Counted from the stretch's first letter, positions 7,931 through 16,200 are shown. The stretch: 63,704 nucleotides of DNA from Algoriphagus sp. (GCA_018336015.1 JAGXQZ010000077.1:1-63704), one strand, 5' to 3'. Program-made: numbers and translations. The notes: generated from the sequence alone by a model not told the origin.

Positions 7931-8641
7931 ATGAATATCCACTACCTCCCTGACTTTGAAACCATGAGCCGTAAGGGCTTTGAACTTGTCAAAAATGAAA
8001 TTGACCGTAAGCCAAATCTATTGTTTTGCGTGGCGAGTGGGGGATCACCTTCGGGGCTATATAGCCAACTAGTAGCTGAAAAGGCAAAAAATCCAAGCTT
8101 TTGCAATCAGCTACGCGTGATCAAATTGGACGAGTGGGGTGGTTTGGAGGAAGGGTCAACCTTTACTTCAGAGCTCGATGTGCAGACCAAGTTTGTTCAG
8201 CCTATGGGGATTTCTTCTGACCGCTACTGGACCATCGATCCTTTCACAGCTGACCCGGAAGGGGATTGTCGTCAAATGGAAGGGGTGATTCAACGAGAAG
8301 GTCCTTTGGATATCTGTATTCTGGGGATTGGGGTGAATGGACATATTGCCTTGAATGAACCCGGAGAGGTATTGAGACCGGAATTTCATGTCTGTCAATT
8401 GGCCGAGTCTACCCTGAATAATGGCATGATCAAATCCCTGAAGCAACCTCCAACATTTGGAATGACGATGGGAGTGGGGAATATCCTTCAATCCAAAAAG
8501 ATCTTGATTTTTATTGCAGGTTCAGGCAAAAAGGAGGCTTTTGAACGACTGCTAAGGCCGGAAATAAGTACGCAGTTTCCTGCTTCCCTGCTTTGGCTTC
8601 ATCCCAATGTGGATGTGCTGGTGGATGAGCGAGTGGTTTGA
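7931..8641 (+). CDS. Glucosamine/galactosamine-6-phosphate isomerase-deaminase (NagB family)
   Basis: The protein has 236 residues. Family motifs are SGGSPSGLY (36-44, phosphate loop), LDEWGG with Asp67 as the likely proton-transfer base, and GIGVNGHIALNEPG (132-145) carrying the catalytic His138. The enzyme opens an amino-sugar 6-phosphate and releases ammonia to give the ketose phosphate. The shorter, divergent sequence fits AgaI/galactosamine-6-phosphate isomerase-like members as well as NagB, so I leave the symbol blank. No amino-sugar operon surrounds it; repeats flank both sides. Confidence 0.85.
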   Translation: MNIHYLPDFETMSRKGFELVKNEIDRKPNLLFCVASGGSPSGLYSQLVAEKAKNPSFCNQLRVIKLDEWGGLEEGSTFTSELDVQTKFVQPMGISSDRYWTIDPFTADPEGDCRQMEGVIQREGPLDICILGIGVNGHIALNEPGEVLRPEFHVCQLAESTLNNGMIKSLKQPPTFGMTMGVGNILQSKKILIFIAGSGKKEAFERLLRPEISTQFPASLLWLHPNVDVLVDERVV

Positions 8642-8646
8642 TGTTT

Positions 8647-8674
8647 GCCACTAAGGCTCATAGGCGCTATAAAA
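8647..8674. repeat. Dispersed GCCAC-AAGGC repeat, single arm
   Basis: GCCACTAAGGCTCATAGGCG resembles the left arm of the 7535-7785 array and the copy at 9138-9165. It begins six bases after the NagB-like stop. The rest of the gap 8675-8859 shows nothing recognisable. Confidence 0.5.
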
Positions 8675-8859
8675 CTGACTTGCCAAATTCATTTTTGAAA
8701 AACAGGGAAGTACTAGAAAAAGTCCATGACTACCTTTGGAATCTTCTCAATTTGGTTGGTTAAAGACCAATTGGAGGAAAATCTATTTCTGTTTTCAAAA
8801 TTATCTTTTTGAAAAAGAATCAGATAAACCCCGAGTTCCAAAAAAATAAACTTGATGTC

Positions 8860-8889
8860 TTGCTGTTAAAATTCATTTATCTACCTTTG
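8860..8889 (+). promoter_or_regulatory. Promoter of the tRNA-Asp genes
   Basis: TTG at 8860-8862 and TACCTTTG at 8882-8889 are separated by 19 bases. This matches the Bacteroidota sigma-A pattern (TTTG, 19 bases, TAnnTTTG), with only the first T of the -33 box missing. The first tRNA starts 25 bases downstream of the -7 box. Confidence 0.75.
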
Positions 8890-8914
8890 CACCACTTCAA
8901 AAGTGAAGGTAAAC

Positions 8915-8988
8915 GGAGTGGTAGTTCAGCTGGTTAGAATGCCTGCCTGTCACGCAGGAGGTCGCGGGTTCGAGTCCCGTCCATTCCG
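8915..8988 (+). tRNA. tRNA-Asp (anticodon GTC), copy 1
   Basis: The 74-nt cloverleaf has acceptor stem GGAGTGG/CCATTCC (one G-U pair), discriminator G, D-arm GTTCAGCTGGTTAGAAT, and an anticodon stem-loop with CCTGC/GCAGG around CTGTCAC. The T-arm is GCGGGTTCGAGTCCCGT. The anticodon is GTC. CCA is not encoded. The sequence is identical to the copy at 9017-9090. G34 in this anticodon is normally modified to queuosine, the target of the GluQ-RS encoded at 22401-23279. Confidence 0.97.
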
Positions 8989-9016
8989 CATAAGATTAAT
9001 TAAAGCTTGACCATTA

Positions 9017-9090
9017 GGAGTGGTAGTTCAGCTGGTTAGAATGCCTGCCTGTCACGCAGGAGGTCGCGGGTTCGAGTCCCGTCCATTCCG
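9017..9090 (+). tRNA. tRNA-Asp (anticodon GTC), copy 2
   Basis: This is identical base for base with copy 1 and lies 28 bases downstream. It has no promoter of its own, so the two are probably cut from one transcript. It is followed within 4 bases by a terminator stem. Confidence 0.97.
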
Positions 9091-9093
9091 CTT

Positions 9094-9123
9094 AAAGCCT
9101 TAGAGAAATCTAGGGCTTTTTTG
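9094..9123 (+). terminator. Terminator of the tRNA-Asp transcript
   Basis: AAAGCCTTAGA (9094-9104) and TCTAGGGCTTT (9109-9119) pair around a GAAA tetraloop with one wobble position, followed by TTTTGTTTT. A near-identical copy follows the tRNA remnant at 9265-9290. Confidence 0.9.
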
Positions 9124-9137
9124 TTTTATTCCATTTG

Positions 9138-9165
9138 GCCACGAAGACTCAAAGGCGCTAAAGAA
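9138..9165. repeat. Dispersed GCCACGAAG repeat between tRNA copies
   Basis: GCCACGAAGACTCAAAGGCG and a following CTAAAG resemble the left arm of the array at 7535-7785. It sits between the tRNA terminator and the decayed third tRNA-Asp. Confidence 0.5.
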
Positions 9166-9212
9166 AATGGTTTGGTGAAAGGAATCTGCACTAATAAAAG
9201 GTTTAAAAAGAC

Positions 9213-9262
9213 GGTCTCGTGGTCGAGTCCTCTGGATGCTCGGGACAGGCTGTCCATTCTCC
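9213..9262 (+). pseudogene. Decayed 3' half of a third tRNA-Asp
   Basis: GGTCTCGTGGTCGAGTCC followed later by CTGTCCATTCTCC reads like the tRNA-Asp 3' half (GGTCGCGGGTTCGAGTCC ... CGTCCATTCC), with substitutions and about 19 extra bases in between. The sequence after it, TTAAAGCCTCAGAGAAATC, matches the bases after tRNA copy 2. The 5' half is absent. The acceptor and anticodon arms cannot form, so it should be non-functional. The extra bases contain TCGGGACAGGCT, the reverse complement of a 12-mer at 3976-3987. Confidence 0.65.
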
Positions 9263-9264
9263 TT

Positions 9265-9295
9265 AAAGCCTCAGAGAAATCTGAGGCTTTTTTGT
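9265..9295 (+). terminator. Second copy of the tRNA terminator
   Basis: AAAGCCTCAGA (9265-9275) and TCTGAGGCTTT (9280-9290) form a perfect 11-bp stem on a GAAA loop, followed by TTTGTT. It is the paralogue of the terminator at 9094-9123 and was evidently duplicated with the tRNA 3' end. The region 9296-9443 shows nothing else recognisable. Confidence 0.85.
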
Positions 9296-9443
9296 TAGTA
9301 GGCTTTTTTAGTTTCTTCCTTTTCCTTCCATTAAAAAATATTGTCGAACTCTAAGGATCAAAATCACCCTGAATTTTGAAGTTTATTGATTTTTTTAGGC
9401 TTGAAAACGAAACCAAGAAAGTCAATTAGACACCCAGCTCTTG

Positions 9444-9472
9444 TTGACGGTAACTAGATATCCTTATCTTTG
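9444..9472 (+). promoter_or_regulatory. Promoter of accA
   Basis: TTG (9444-9446) and TATCTTTG (9465-9472) are separated by 18 bases, close to the Bacteroidota consensus. This leaves a leader of about 15-18 bases before the accA ATG at 9494 and argues against an in-frame TTG at 9470, which would lie within the -7 box. Confidence 0.65.
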
Positions 9473-9493
9473 CCTCTTCCAAAAATCACCAAA

Positions 9494-10441
9494 ATGGTAT
9501 TAGAATTCGAAAAACCCATTGCTGATTTAGAGCAAAAACTTCAGGAAATGAAAGACTTGGCTAAGGGCCGGAACATTGATCTAAGCAGTGATATTGAGTC
9601 TTTAGAAGAAAAAATCCTGGCTTTGAAAAAAGAGACTTTTGACAATCTCACTCGCTGGCAGCGTGTGCAGCTTTCCCGACACGCAGACAGACCCTACTCG
9701 TTAGATTACATCTATGAGATTACCAATGACTTCATAGAGCTTCATGGAGATCGTACCGTAAAGGATGACAAAGCCATGATAGGTGGGCTAGGAGATATTG
9801 ATGGCCGTACGGTCATGTTTATCGGACAGCAAAAAGGCCGAAATACCAAGCAAAGACAGGAACGTAACTTTGGGATGGCCAATCCTGAAGGCTACCGCAA
9901 GGCACTCCGCCTGATGAAAATGGCCGAGAAATTCGGAAAGCCTATTGTGACCTTGATCGATACTCCGGGTGCATTTCCAGGATTGGAAGCAGAGGAAAGA
10001 GGTCAGGGTGAGGCGATTGCCCGCAACTTGAAAGAGATGTTTATGCTCAAAGTGCCGGTCATCTGCATCATCATCGGTGAAGGTGCCTCCGGTGGTGCAT
10101 TGGGTATTGCTATTGGTGACAAGGTATACATGCTCGAAAATACTTGGTATTCAGTGATTTCTCCTGAATCCTGTTCATCTATCCTTTGGAGATCTTGGGA
10201 CTACAAGGAGCAGGCAGCTGAAGCGTTGAAACTGACAGCCAAAGACATGAAAACCAACGGATTGATCGATGACATCATTCCTGAACCGCTAGGTGGTGCA
10301 CACAAAGACCTCAAAATGATGTCTAAAACCATCAAAGAGGTAATCTTGAACGCACTCAAAGAACTCGATAAAATCAAACCTGAAAAACGCATTGAGCAGC
10401 GAATTGATAAGTTTTGCTCCATGGGCGTGGTGGTTGAATAG
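9494..10441 (+). CDS. accA: Acetyl-CoA carboxylase carboxyltransferase subunit alpha
   Basis: AccA moves the carboxyl group from biotin carboxyl carrier protein to acetyl-CoA, forming malonyl-CoA, in complex with AccD. The 315 residues match the family throughout: an N-terminal helical region ([15 protein letters not shown]), [22 protein letters not shown], the oxyanion-type loops [11 protein letters not shown] and [11 protein letters not shown], and [12 protein letters not shown]. The start at 9494 fits both family length and the promoter. Neither accD nor accBC is nearby. Three lipid-related genes follow in the same direction after 123 bases. Confidence 0.97.
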   Translation: MVLEFEKPIADLEQKLQEMKDLAKGRNIDLSSDIESLEEKILALKKETFDNLTRWQRVQLSRHADRPYSLDYIYEITNDFIELHGDRTVKDDKAMIGGLGDIDGRTVMFIGQQKGRNTKQRQERNFGMANPEGYRKALRLMKMAEKFGKPIVTLIDTPGAFPGLEAEERGQGEAIARNLKEMFMLKVPVICIIIGEGASGGALGIAIGDKVYMLENTWYSVISPESCSSILWRSWDYKEQAAEALKLTAKDMKTNGLIDDIIPEPLGGAHKDLKMMSKTIKEVILNALKELDKIKPEKRIEQRIDKFCSMGVVVE

Positions 10442-10564
10442 TAGAAAGAGAGTAAGAGATAAGAGATTAAGAGATTGCGGAAACGCAAACCGATATAGCC
10501 AAAAAGCAATCTATCCACCCTGGGAAAGGTTGCTTTTGGTTTTTAAACCCAAGAAGAACCCAAG

Positions 10565-11404
10565 ATGGAATTGTATACGGTAGATACTGGATTTTTCAAA
10601 TTAGACGGAGGAGCGATGTTTGGAGTGGTGCCAAAGTCTCTTTGGTCACGCACCAATCCTGCTGACGAAAACAACCTTTGTTCTTGGGCTATGCGATGCC
10701 TTTTGGCAGTGGATGGAGATCGGGTAGTTCTGATCGACAATGGGATAGGGGATAAGCAAGACGCCAAATTTTTCTCTCATTACTACTTGCATGGAGAGGC
10801 TTCTTTGGATCAAAGCCTCAGAAATCTGGGCGTACATCCCACCGATATTACCGATATGTTTTTGACCCACTTGCACTTTGATCACTGTGGGGGAGGGATT
10901 CGGTATGGTTCACATGGGCAATATGAACTTACCTTTCCTCGTGCGACGTATTGGTCCAATGCAGATCACTGGCAGTGGGCAACCAAGCCTAATCCAAGAG
11001 AAAAGGCATCTTTTCTCGAAGAAAATATCCAACCGATGCAGGATCACGGAGTCCTACATTTTGTGGATTTGGAGAAAAAGTCACTTTTCTCAGGCTTTGA
11101 CTTGATGACTGTAGATGGGCATACTGATAAGCAGATGCTGCCGAAAATCAGCTACAAAGGTCATACGGTGGTTTTCATGGCGGATTTACTTCCCTCTGTC
11201 GGTCATATTCCTTTGCCTTATGTGATGGGCTATGACACCCGTCCATTGATTACGATGAGTGAAAAGCAGGCATTTTTGGAGGAAGCTGCACGCGAAAAGT
11301 ATGTGCTTTTCCTCGAGCATGATCCTGTCAATGAGTGCTGCACGGTAAAAATGACCGAGAAAGGCGTACGATTGGATCAAACTTTCCGTCTCGATGAGCT
11401 CTAA
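10565..11404 (+). CDS. MBL-fold metallo-hydrolase
   Basis: This is a metallo-beta-lactamase-fold hydrolase of 279 residues. The zinc motif THLHFDHCGG (101-110) provides His102, His104, Asp106 and His107. Further family features are IDNGIGDK (58-64), the DGHTDKQ block with a third-site His, and the C-terminal FLEHDP. It lacks a signal peptide. The overall pattern resembles lactonase/quorum-quenching-like or general thioesterase-like MBL proteins, but the substrate is unknown. Its last 11 bases overlap the start of the patatin gene, so the two are translationally coupled. Confidence 0.88.
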   Translation: MELYTVDTGFFKLDGGAMFGVVPKSLWSRTNPADENNLCSWAMRCLLAVDGDRVVLIDNGIGDKQDAKFFSHYYLHGEASLDQSLRNLGVHPTDITDMFLTHLHFDHCGGGIRYGSHGQYELTFPRATYWSNADHWQWATKPNPREKASFLEENIQPMQDHGVLHFVDLEKKSLFSGFDLMTVDGHTDKQMLPKISYKGHTVVFMADLLPSVGHIPLPYVMGYDTRPLITMSEKQAFLEEAAREKYVLFLEHDPVNECCTVKMTEKGVRLDQTFRLDEL

Positions 11405-12203
11405 ACTTAAAATTGGTCTTGCCCTTTCGGGAGGCGGTGTTCGTGGGATTTCTCACTTGGGAGTTCTGAAGGCACTCAATGAGCTTGGAATCTACCCCAC
11501 CAAAGTGACTGGTAGTTCCGCTGGTTCGATCGCCGGGGCAATGTATTGCCAAGGCTATCAGCCCGAAGAAGTATTGAAAATCATTTTGGAGACCAACTAT
11601 TTCCGCTTCATGCGGCCTGCAATTTCTTGGAAAGGCATCCTCAAAATGGAAAGCTTGGCAGACCTGTTTAAAGTGTACCTGCCTCATAACGAATTTGCGA
11701 AGCTCAAAACTCCACTTACCGTGGCCGCTACAGATATCCGAAAGGGAAAAGTGGTCTATTTTGATGAAGGAGAATTGATCAAGCCGATTTTGGCTTCTTC
11801 CTGTATTCCTGGCATGTTTGAACCGATCCAAATTGGTAACCGATTTCTGGTAGATGGTGGAGTGCTGAATAATCTTCCTGTGGAGCCCTTGGAAGGGATT
11901 TGCGATGTGGTGATCGGTGTCAATTGCAATCACTTACCGGAAGAAAGCAATATCAAAAACATGAAAAATCTGATCGAGCGATCGGTGATCATGACGATGA
12001 ACTTCAATGTCTATAGCCGAAAATCCAAGTGTGACTTTTTTATCGAAGCACCCGGTTTGGGAAAATACGGCGTGTTTGACATTAAAAAAGCACCAGACCT
12101 CTTTCAGGCAGGATACGATCAGACCATGCGTGTGTTTGAAGAAAACCCATCCATGCAAGACCTCATTACTTCACCCCAAAAAGAAACAACTGAAACGCTA
12201 TGA
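11394..12203 (+). CDS. Patatin-like phospholipase
   Basis: The protein has 269 residues. The patatin serine-aspartate dyad is complete: the anion hole GGGVRG (13-18), the nucleophile elbow GSSAG with Ser42, and DGG at 154-156 with Asp154. It is similar in size to bacterial RssA/YlbK-type patatins, which act as lipid acyl hydrolases on the inner face of the membrane. It starts inside the MBL gene (11-base overlap) and ends in an ATGA overlap with the acyltransferase gene, so all three are very probably one operon. Confidence 0.92.
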   Translation: MSSKLKIGLALSGGGVRGISHLGVLKALNELGIYPTKVTGSSAGSIAGAMYCQGYQPEEVLKIILETNYFRFMRPAISWKGILKMESLADLFKVYLPHNEFAKLKTPLTVAATDIRKGKVVYFDEGELIKPILASSCIPGMFEPIQIGNRFLVDGGVLNNLPVEPLEGICDVVIGVNCNHLPEESNIKNMKNLIERSVIMTMNFNVYSRKSKCDFFIEAPGLGKYGVFDIKKAPDLFQAGYDQTMRVFEENPSMQDLITSPQKETTETL

Positions 12204-12760
12204 TGAAGGCACTTTCCCGATTTATCTTCTGGATTACCGGATGGAAATTGAATGCCAATTGGCCGAAGGGACTTAAAAAGGCTGTCCTGATTGCTATTCC
12301 TCACACCTCCAATTGGGATATTCTGTATGCCCGTGCGGCTTTTTACCTAATGGATATTCCGGTTCGATTTACGATCAAAAAGGAAGTCATGATTGGTCCT
12401 TTGGGTTGGTTGCTTTCAGGACTTGGGGCTATTCCCATTGATCGAAAAAGGATCCCCGGAGGAAGAAAACAGACCTACACCGAGGCAATGGTACAGATGC
12501 TAAAGGAGCGGGATGAGCTGGTGGTCATGGTGACTCCAGAGGGAACACGAAGTGCGGTAAAAAAATGGAAAACAGGGTTTTATCACATTGCACTTGGAGC
12601 GGATGTTCCGGTGGTAGTTGGCTATTTGGACTATAAAAAGAAAGAAGCTGGGATTGGACCCTGTATCTATCCTAATGGGGATATGGATGGGCAAATCGAA
12701 GAGATGAAAGCCTTTGGCCGAACCGTCACCGGAAAGCATCCGGAGAAGGGCATAATTTAG
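12200..12760 (+). CDS. PlsC-like 1-acyl-glycerol-phosphate acyltransferase family protein
   Basis: The protein has 186 residues. The acyltransferase motif HTSNWD (35-40, HX4D) provides the catalytic His and Asp. FTIKKEVMIGPLGWLL follows, and PEGTR (113-117) forms the phosphate-binding site. It is shorter than typical PlsC proteins and has only weak hydrophobic segments. Members of this compact group acylate lysolipids or glycerol-phosphate. The ATGA overlap with the upstream patatin suggests a deacylation-reacylation pair acting on membrane lipids (inference). A strong terminator closes the operon. Confidence 0.9.
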   Translation: MMKALSRFIFWITGWKLNANWPKGLKKAVLIAIPHTSNWDILYARAAFYLMDIPVRFTIKKEVMIGPLGWLLSGLGAIPIDRKRIPGGRKQTYTEAMVQMLKERDELVVMVTPEGTRSAVKKWKTGFYHIALGADVPVVVGYLDYKKKEAGIGPCIYPNGDMDGQIEEMKAFGRTVTGKHPEKGII

Positions 12761-12783
12761 TATAGATACTTAGTGCTCCGTTT

Positions 12784-12826
12784 AACTTTTCCAAAGTTCT
12801 GAACTTTGGAAAAGTTTCTTTTTTCA
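12784..12826 (+). terminator. Strong terminator closing the accA-plsC region
   Basis: AACTTTTCCAAAGTT (12784-12798) and AACTTTGGAAAAGTT (12802-12816) make a perfect 15-bp stem with a CTG loop, followed by TCTTTTTTC. Confidence 0.9.
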
Positions 12827-12908
12827 ACCTGTTTGTTCTTTTATTTCAAGAGGAATTATCCAAAGATCTTTCAAAGCCGGGAACCTCGAACCTTGAACTT
12901 TCTTTAAC

Positions 12909-14009
12909 TCATTTTACCTCGTACTGCTGCTTCAGAAGAAAATAATACGGCCTGATCATGTGATGCTGGAAGACTTTTTCCTTACTGTCAGGAAATAGCT
13001 CCCAATAGGCCTCATTGGTCTGAAGGATAATAAAATTGCCCGCTCGGGTAAAGTGGTTGCTTGGATAAAAATCAGGAGATTGGAATTCAGGCAGGTTCTT
13101 TAGCACTTGTTTTCCTGCAAATTTGCCGAGGTATTTTTCAAAGTTTTCCTGTGCCTTGCGGGTGGGTTTGTTGAGTTTGTTATACACTTTTCGAAAGACC
13201 AGCTTTTGAGGAAACTTTTGCTTTTTGATAAAACTGCTAGCATCCGAAAATGGATTGGTGGCATTGAAGTCATTTATCGTTTGGATGGAAAACGGAACTT
13301 CAGGTACCCAATCTGCGGCATTGACCACATTGTAGGCCCAACCACCCTGAGTAATAAATTCGTAGTGGTAGGCAAAAAACAGGTTTCCAGGCTTTGGTGC
13401 AGCACTTGCATAGGTCTTAATCCGGATAGGTTCTTTCCAGCGCCCTTCCTTTTGCAATTGATAAAGATGGGAGGTCATCAAGTAGGTGATCGCCCCTCCT
13501 TGACTATGACCAGAGATGACAAAATCCCGATATCCAGCCAGATACAATGAATCCATCTTTGGAACCAATGTTTCTGCCAAAGCTCCTGTAGAAAGTGTCC
13601 ACCCAACATGTACTGCAGCCTTAGGATGATCTGCAAATTGGTAATTGAACTGGTATTCCTCTCTGATTCTCAAGCTTCCCTTAGCTGGAATCATCGCAGC
13701 ATAAAAGTTAGCCAACCAGGAAGTAGGATTATTTGCAGTGCCTCTGATGGTAAGCCAGGCTGTCTTTTTTCCATCCTCAATCCACAGGTACCATTTGTTT
13801 TCAAGTCCTACCAAGGGTGATTCATACACCTTGTTGAATTTTGGATTTTTTGGGATTCCGTTGGTGAAAGAAGTGTCATTGACGCTACCCGCTGTGATGG
13901 TTAAGAAATCCCGGTATTCTTCCGGGGAAAAGCCTGGTTGAAGTTGGGAAAAAGTTTGGTGTCCAATTAAGAAAGCTAGTGAAACGGAAAAAATGAATTT
14001 TTTGATCAT
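12909..14009 (-). CDS. Secreted class 3 (fungal-type) lipase
   Basis: The protein has 366 residues from the ATG at 14009. An upstream in-frame TTG at 14024 is less likely because the ATG directly begins a classic signal peptide (MIKKFIFSVSLAFLIGHQTFS). Lipase_3 features are TIRGTAN before the lid region, VISGHSQGGA with nucleophile Ser169, YASAAPKPGN, an Asp in NAADWVPEVPF, and a late His in SNHFTRAG. It probably hydrolyses acylglycerols in the periplasm or outside. It follows the formylglycine-generating-enzyme-like gene by 23 bases on the same strand and may be co-transcribed with it. Confidence 0.88.
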   Translation of the reverse strand: MIKKFIFSVSLAFLIGHQTFSQLQPGFSPEEYRDFLTITAGSVNDTSFTNGIPKNPKFNKVYESPLVGLENKWYLWIEDGKKTAWLTIRGTANNPTSWLANFYAAMIPAKGSLRIREEYQFNYQFADHPKAAVHVGWTLSTGALAETLVPKMDSLYLAGYRDFVISGHSQGGAITYLMTSHLYQLQKEGRWKEPIRIKTYASAAPKPGNLFFAYHYEFITQGGWAYNVVNAADWVPEVPFSIQTINDFNATNPFSDASSFIKKQKFPQKLVFRKVYNKLNKPTRKAQENFEKYLGKFAGKQVLKNLPEFQSPDFYPSNHFTRAGNFIILQTNEAYWELFPDSKEKVFQHHMIRPYYFLLKQQYEVK

Positions 14010-14032
14010 TTGTCGGTCTTTCAATACAGAAT

Positions 14033-15127
14033 TTACAAGGTAGAGTTTGAGGCATGTTTAGAAGCATCTTTGACCAGTCGGAATCCCACATTGGAGGTGC
14101 CCGAATCAAAGGCATGACCTTGACGGGCTGAGGGCCGGTAATTGACGCAATAGTTGGCAGCACAGAGGAATGATCCCCCTTTGATCACTCGCTCCATGGC
14201 GTAGGGATTGTTTGGATTGTAGCAAGGATTCATGCCTGCGTCAAGCTTTGGGGCGTGTCCGGCAATCCGAGCGTATTTGAGCGCATCGTACCAATCTGAA
14301 GTGAGCTCCCAGACATTTCCGATCATGTCAAACAATCCAAATGTATTGGCTTGAAATGCTTTGACCGGTGAGGTGCCGAGGTACCCGTCAGATCCTTCGT
14401 TACGATTTGGGAAATTGCCCTGAAAGGTATTGGCCAAGAATTTTCCTTCAGGAGTGAGTTCATCCCCCCAAGCAAATCGCTTTCCGTTGACGCCACCTCG
14501 AGCTGCAAATTCCCATTCAAACTCTGTTGGCAATCTTTTTCCTGCCCATTTGGCGTAGGCTTCTGCATCTTCATAGGCAATGTGAACTACAGGATGATTT
14601 TCTTTTCCTTCAATGCTGCTTTCAGGTCCCTCGGGATGCTTCCAATTGGCTCCGATTTTCCAAACCCACCATTGGGAAATGTCTGTTAATGGAACGGGCT
14701 GAGTAGGTGGGGAAAAAACCAAGGATCCGGGCTGAAGTGCCGCATCATCGGGTTTGGGTGTACCGGGAGGCAATTGCTTTTTCAATTCTTCCCAACTGAT
14801 CGCTCTTTCTGCCACGGTGAGGTATCCGGTGGCTTTGACAAACTCGGCAAATTGTGCATTGGTGACTTCTGTCTCATCCATCCAAAATCCGGAAACATCC
14901 ACATTGACTGCAGGCTTCTCGGCATCGTAGGCATCAGGATCATTGGTACCCATGGTGAATTCCCCTCCAGGGATCCATACCATTCCCGGTTCTTTGACTG
15001 GTGGTTCAGGATCTGAGAAAGTAACAAAAGATTCTTCTACTTCTTGTATGCTTTCTTTAGGCTCAGATTTACAAGCCCAAATACTCAGCAAAATCACTAC
15101 TTGGAAGGCGTATTTGGTCGAATTCAT
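14033..15127 (-). CDS. Formylglycine-generating-enzyme (SUMF1) family protein, putative lipoprotein
   Basis: The protein has 364 residues. The N-terminus (FQVVILLSIWACKS) looks like a lipoprotein signal with Cys19, although the Trp before the lipobox is unusual. The FGE-sulfatase domain is complete: WIPGGEFTMGT, MDETEVTNAQFAEFV, HPVVHIAYEDAEAYAKWAGKRLPTEFEWE written in family order, IGNVWELTSDWY, and GGSFLCAANYC with Cys322 and Cys327. These two cysteines are the copper-binding pair of true FGEs, which convert a sulfatase cysteine to formylglycine. Many paralogues lack them. No sulfatase gene is in the window. Confidence 0.9.
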   Translation of the reverse strand: MNSTKYAFQVVILLSIWACKSEPKESIQEVEESFVTFSDPEPPVKEPGMVWIPGGEFTMGTNDPDAYDAEKPAVNVDVSGFWMDETEVTNAQFAEFVKATGYLTVAERAISWEELKKQLPPGTPKPDDAALQPGSLVFSPPTQPVPLTDISQWWVWKIGANWKHPEGPESSIEGKENHPVVHIAYEDAEAYAKWAGKRLPTEFEWEFAARGGVNGKRFAWGDELTPEGKFLANTFQGNFPNRNEGSDGYLGTSPVKAFQANTFGLFDMIGNVWELTSDWYDALKYARIAGHAPKLDAGMNPCYNPNNPYAMERVIKGGSFLCAANYCVNYRPSARQGHAFDSGTSNVGFRLVKDASKHASNSTL

Positions 15128-15195
15128 TTGCCCAAGATACCGAAATGATCAAAGGACTCCAATGGAAATTAGACAGTTGGCAAGAAGAGTTGAAA

Positions 15196-16200
15196 TCAAA
15201 TCAAGGCAATTTTGGCCTGTACCTTTTTTCGGAGTTTATTGAAAAATTGCTTGCGTTCCTTTTCTCCTGTACCGCTGATGAGGGTGGACTTTTTCATGAG
15301 GTTTTCCAGGTTGCGAAACATGCTTTCGTTGAATTGTTGATCCACCGATCCAGCAAAATACATGACGCTGTGATTGAGATAGGTGATTTTGGTATCGCCG
15401 ATCTCGGCCATAAAGGTGTTGTCTCCCAAAACAATTTCATTGACATAAAGCCTATACTCTGCACTTTCTGAAGTTGGGGATTGGCCGAGAAAGGACTTTT
15501 TGCCGTACTCAGCCATCTTTTCCAAATGGTCTATGACTTCAAGGACACATTGGTAAAGTTGGAGGGTGATTTCAGATTTTGCGATAAGCCCCATTTCATG
15601 ATAGACTTCAATTTGCCGTAGCGTGGTGGTTAGACTTTCTTCATTCCATATTTCCGAAGTGGGGACCCGGTTATATACCCGCAGTATTTTCTGGGTGATT
15701 TCCTGAAAAGGGGCAAAGTAATTTTTGTTTGTACTGAAGATGTCATTTTTTAGACTTTCCATGTCCAGGATGGATTTCATCCAAAAGAAAAACTTAAATC
15801 CAGCCAAAAGCGGGTGATAGTAATGATGAAAAGGGGGCATGTCTTTGACCAAAAAGTACACGTGTTTTTTGCTGAAACTATTGACCAGATTCAATTGGGC
15901 AAGCACATCCTCCATCCAATCCATAAAGGCGCTCGCCGTTTTGTTGGGAAGTCTTCCCTGAAACAGAATCGAGTTGGAGTTTAAGGAAAAGAGGTTGTCC
16001 AAGGAGATGTTGAATTTGCGGCTGAGCTTACTTAACTCTTCCAAGTCAAGTAGTTTTTCTCCACGGATTCTGCGGTAAGCACTGTCTATGCTCAAATCCA
16101 ACGTCTCAGCTACCTCATCCACCAGAGAAGCATGGGATGGAATGGCTGATTTTAGCCTTTGGAAAAACTGGATCTGTAGATCAAAGGTTGAATTACTCAT
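15196..16200 (-). CDS. HTH-type transcriptional regulator with large unknown C-terminal domain
   Basis: The protein has 334 residues. Residues about 10-75 form an XRE/Cro-like helix-turn-helix (LVDEVAETLDLSIDSAYRRIRGEKLLDLEELSKLS), read here as separate helix segments. The remaining 250 residues are helical, aromatic-rich and unfamiliar, with no enzyme motif. Single-copy proteins of this layout are common in Bacteroidota. It lies 68 bases upstream of the FGE-like gene on the same strand, so it may lead an HTH-FGE-lipase operon or regulate it. Confidence 0.7.
   Translation of the reverse strand: MSNSTFDLQIQFFQRLKSAIPSHASLVDEVAETLDLSIDSAYRRIRGEKLLDLEELSKLSRKFNISLDNLFSLNSNSILFQGRLPNKTASAFMDWMEDVLAQLNLVNSFSKKHVYFLVKDMPPFHHYYHPLLAGFKFFFWMKSILDMESLKNDIFSTNKNYFAPFQEITQKILRVYNRVPTSEIWNEESLTTTLRQIEVYHEMGLIAKSEITLQLYQCVLEVIDHLEKMAEYGKKSFLGQSPTSESAEYRLYVNEIVLGDNTFMAEIGDTKITYLNHSVMYFAGSVDQQFNESMFRNLENLMKKSTLISGTGEKERKQFFNKLRKKVQAKIALI

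Noticed and set aside
9121..9354. A 77-residue frame in the tRNA-Asp neighbourhood
   Set aside because: It runs through the tRNA remnant and two terminators, so it is not a gene.
14009..14024. TTG start for the lipase five codons upstream of the ATG
   Set aside because: The added residues (MKDRQ) put charged residues in front of an already complete signal peptide; ATG 14009 is a better start.
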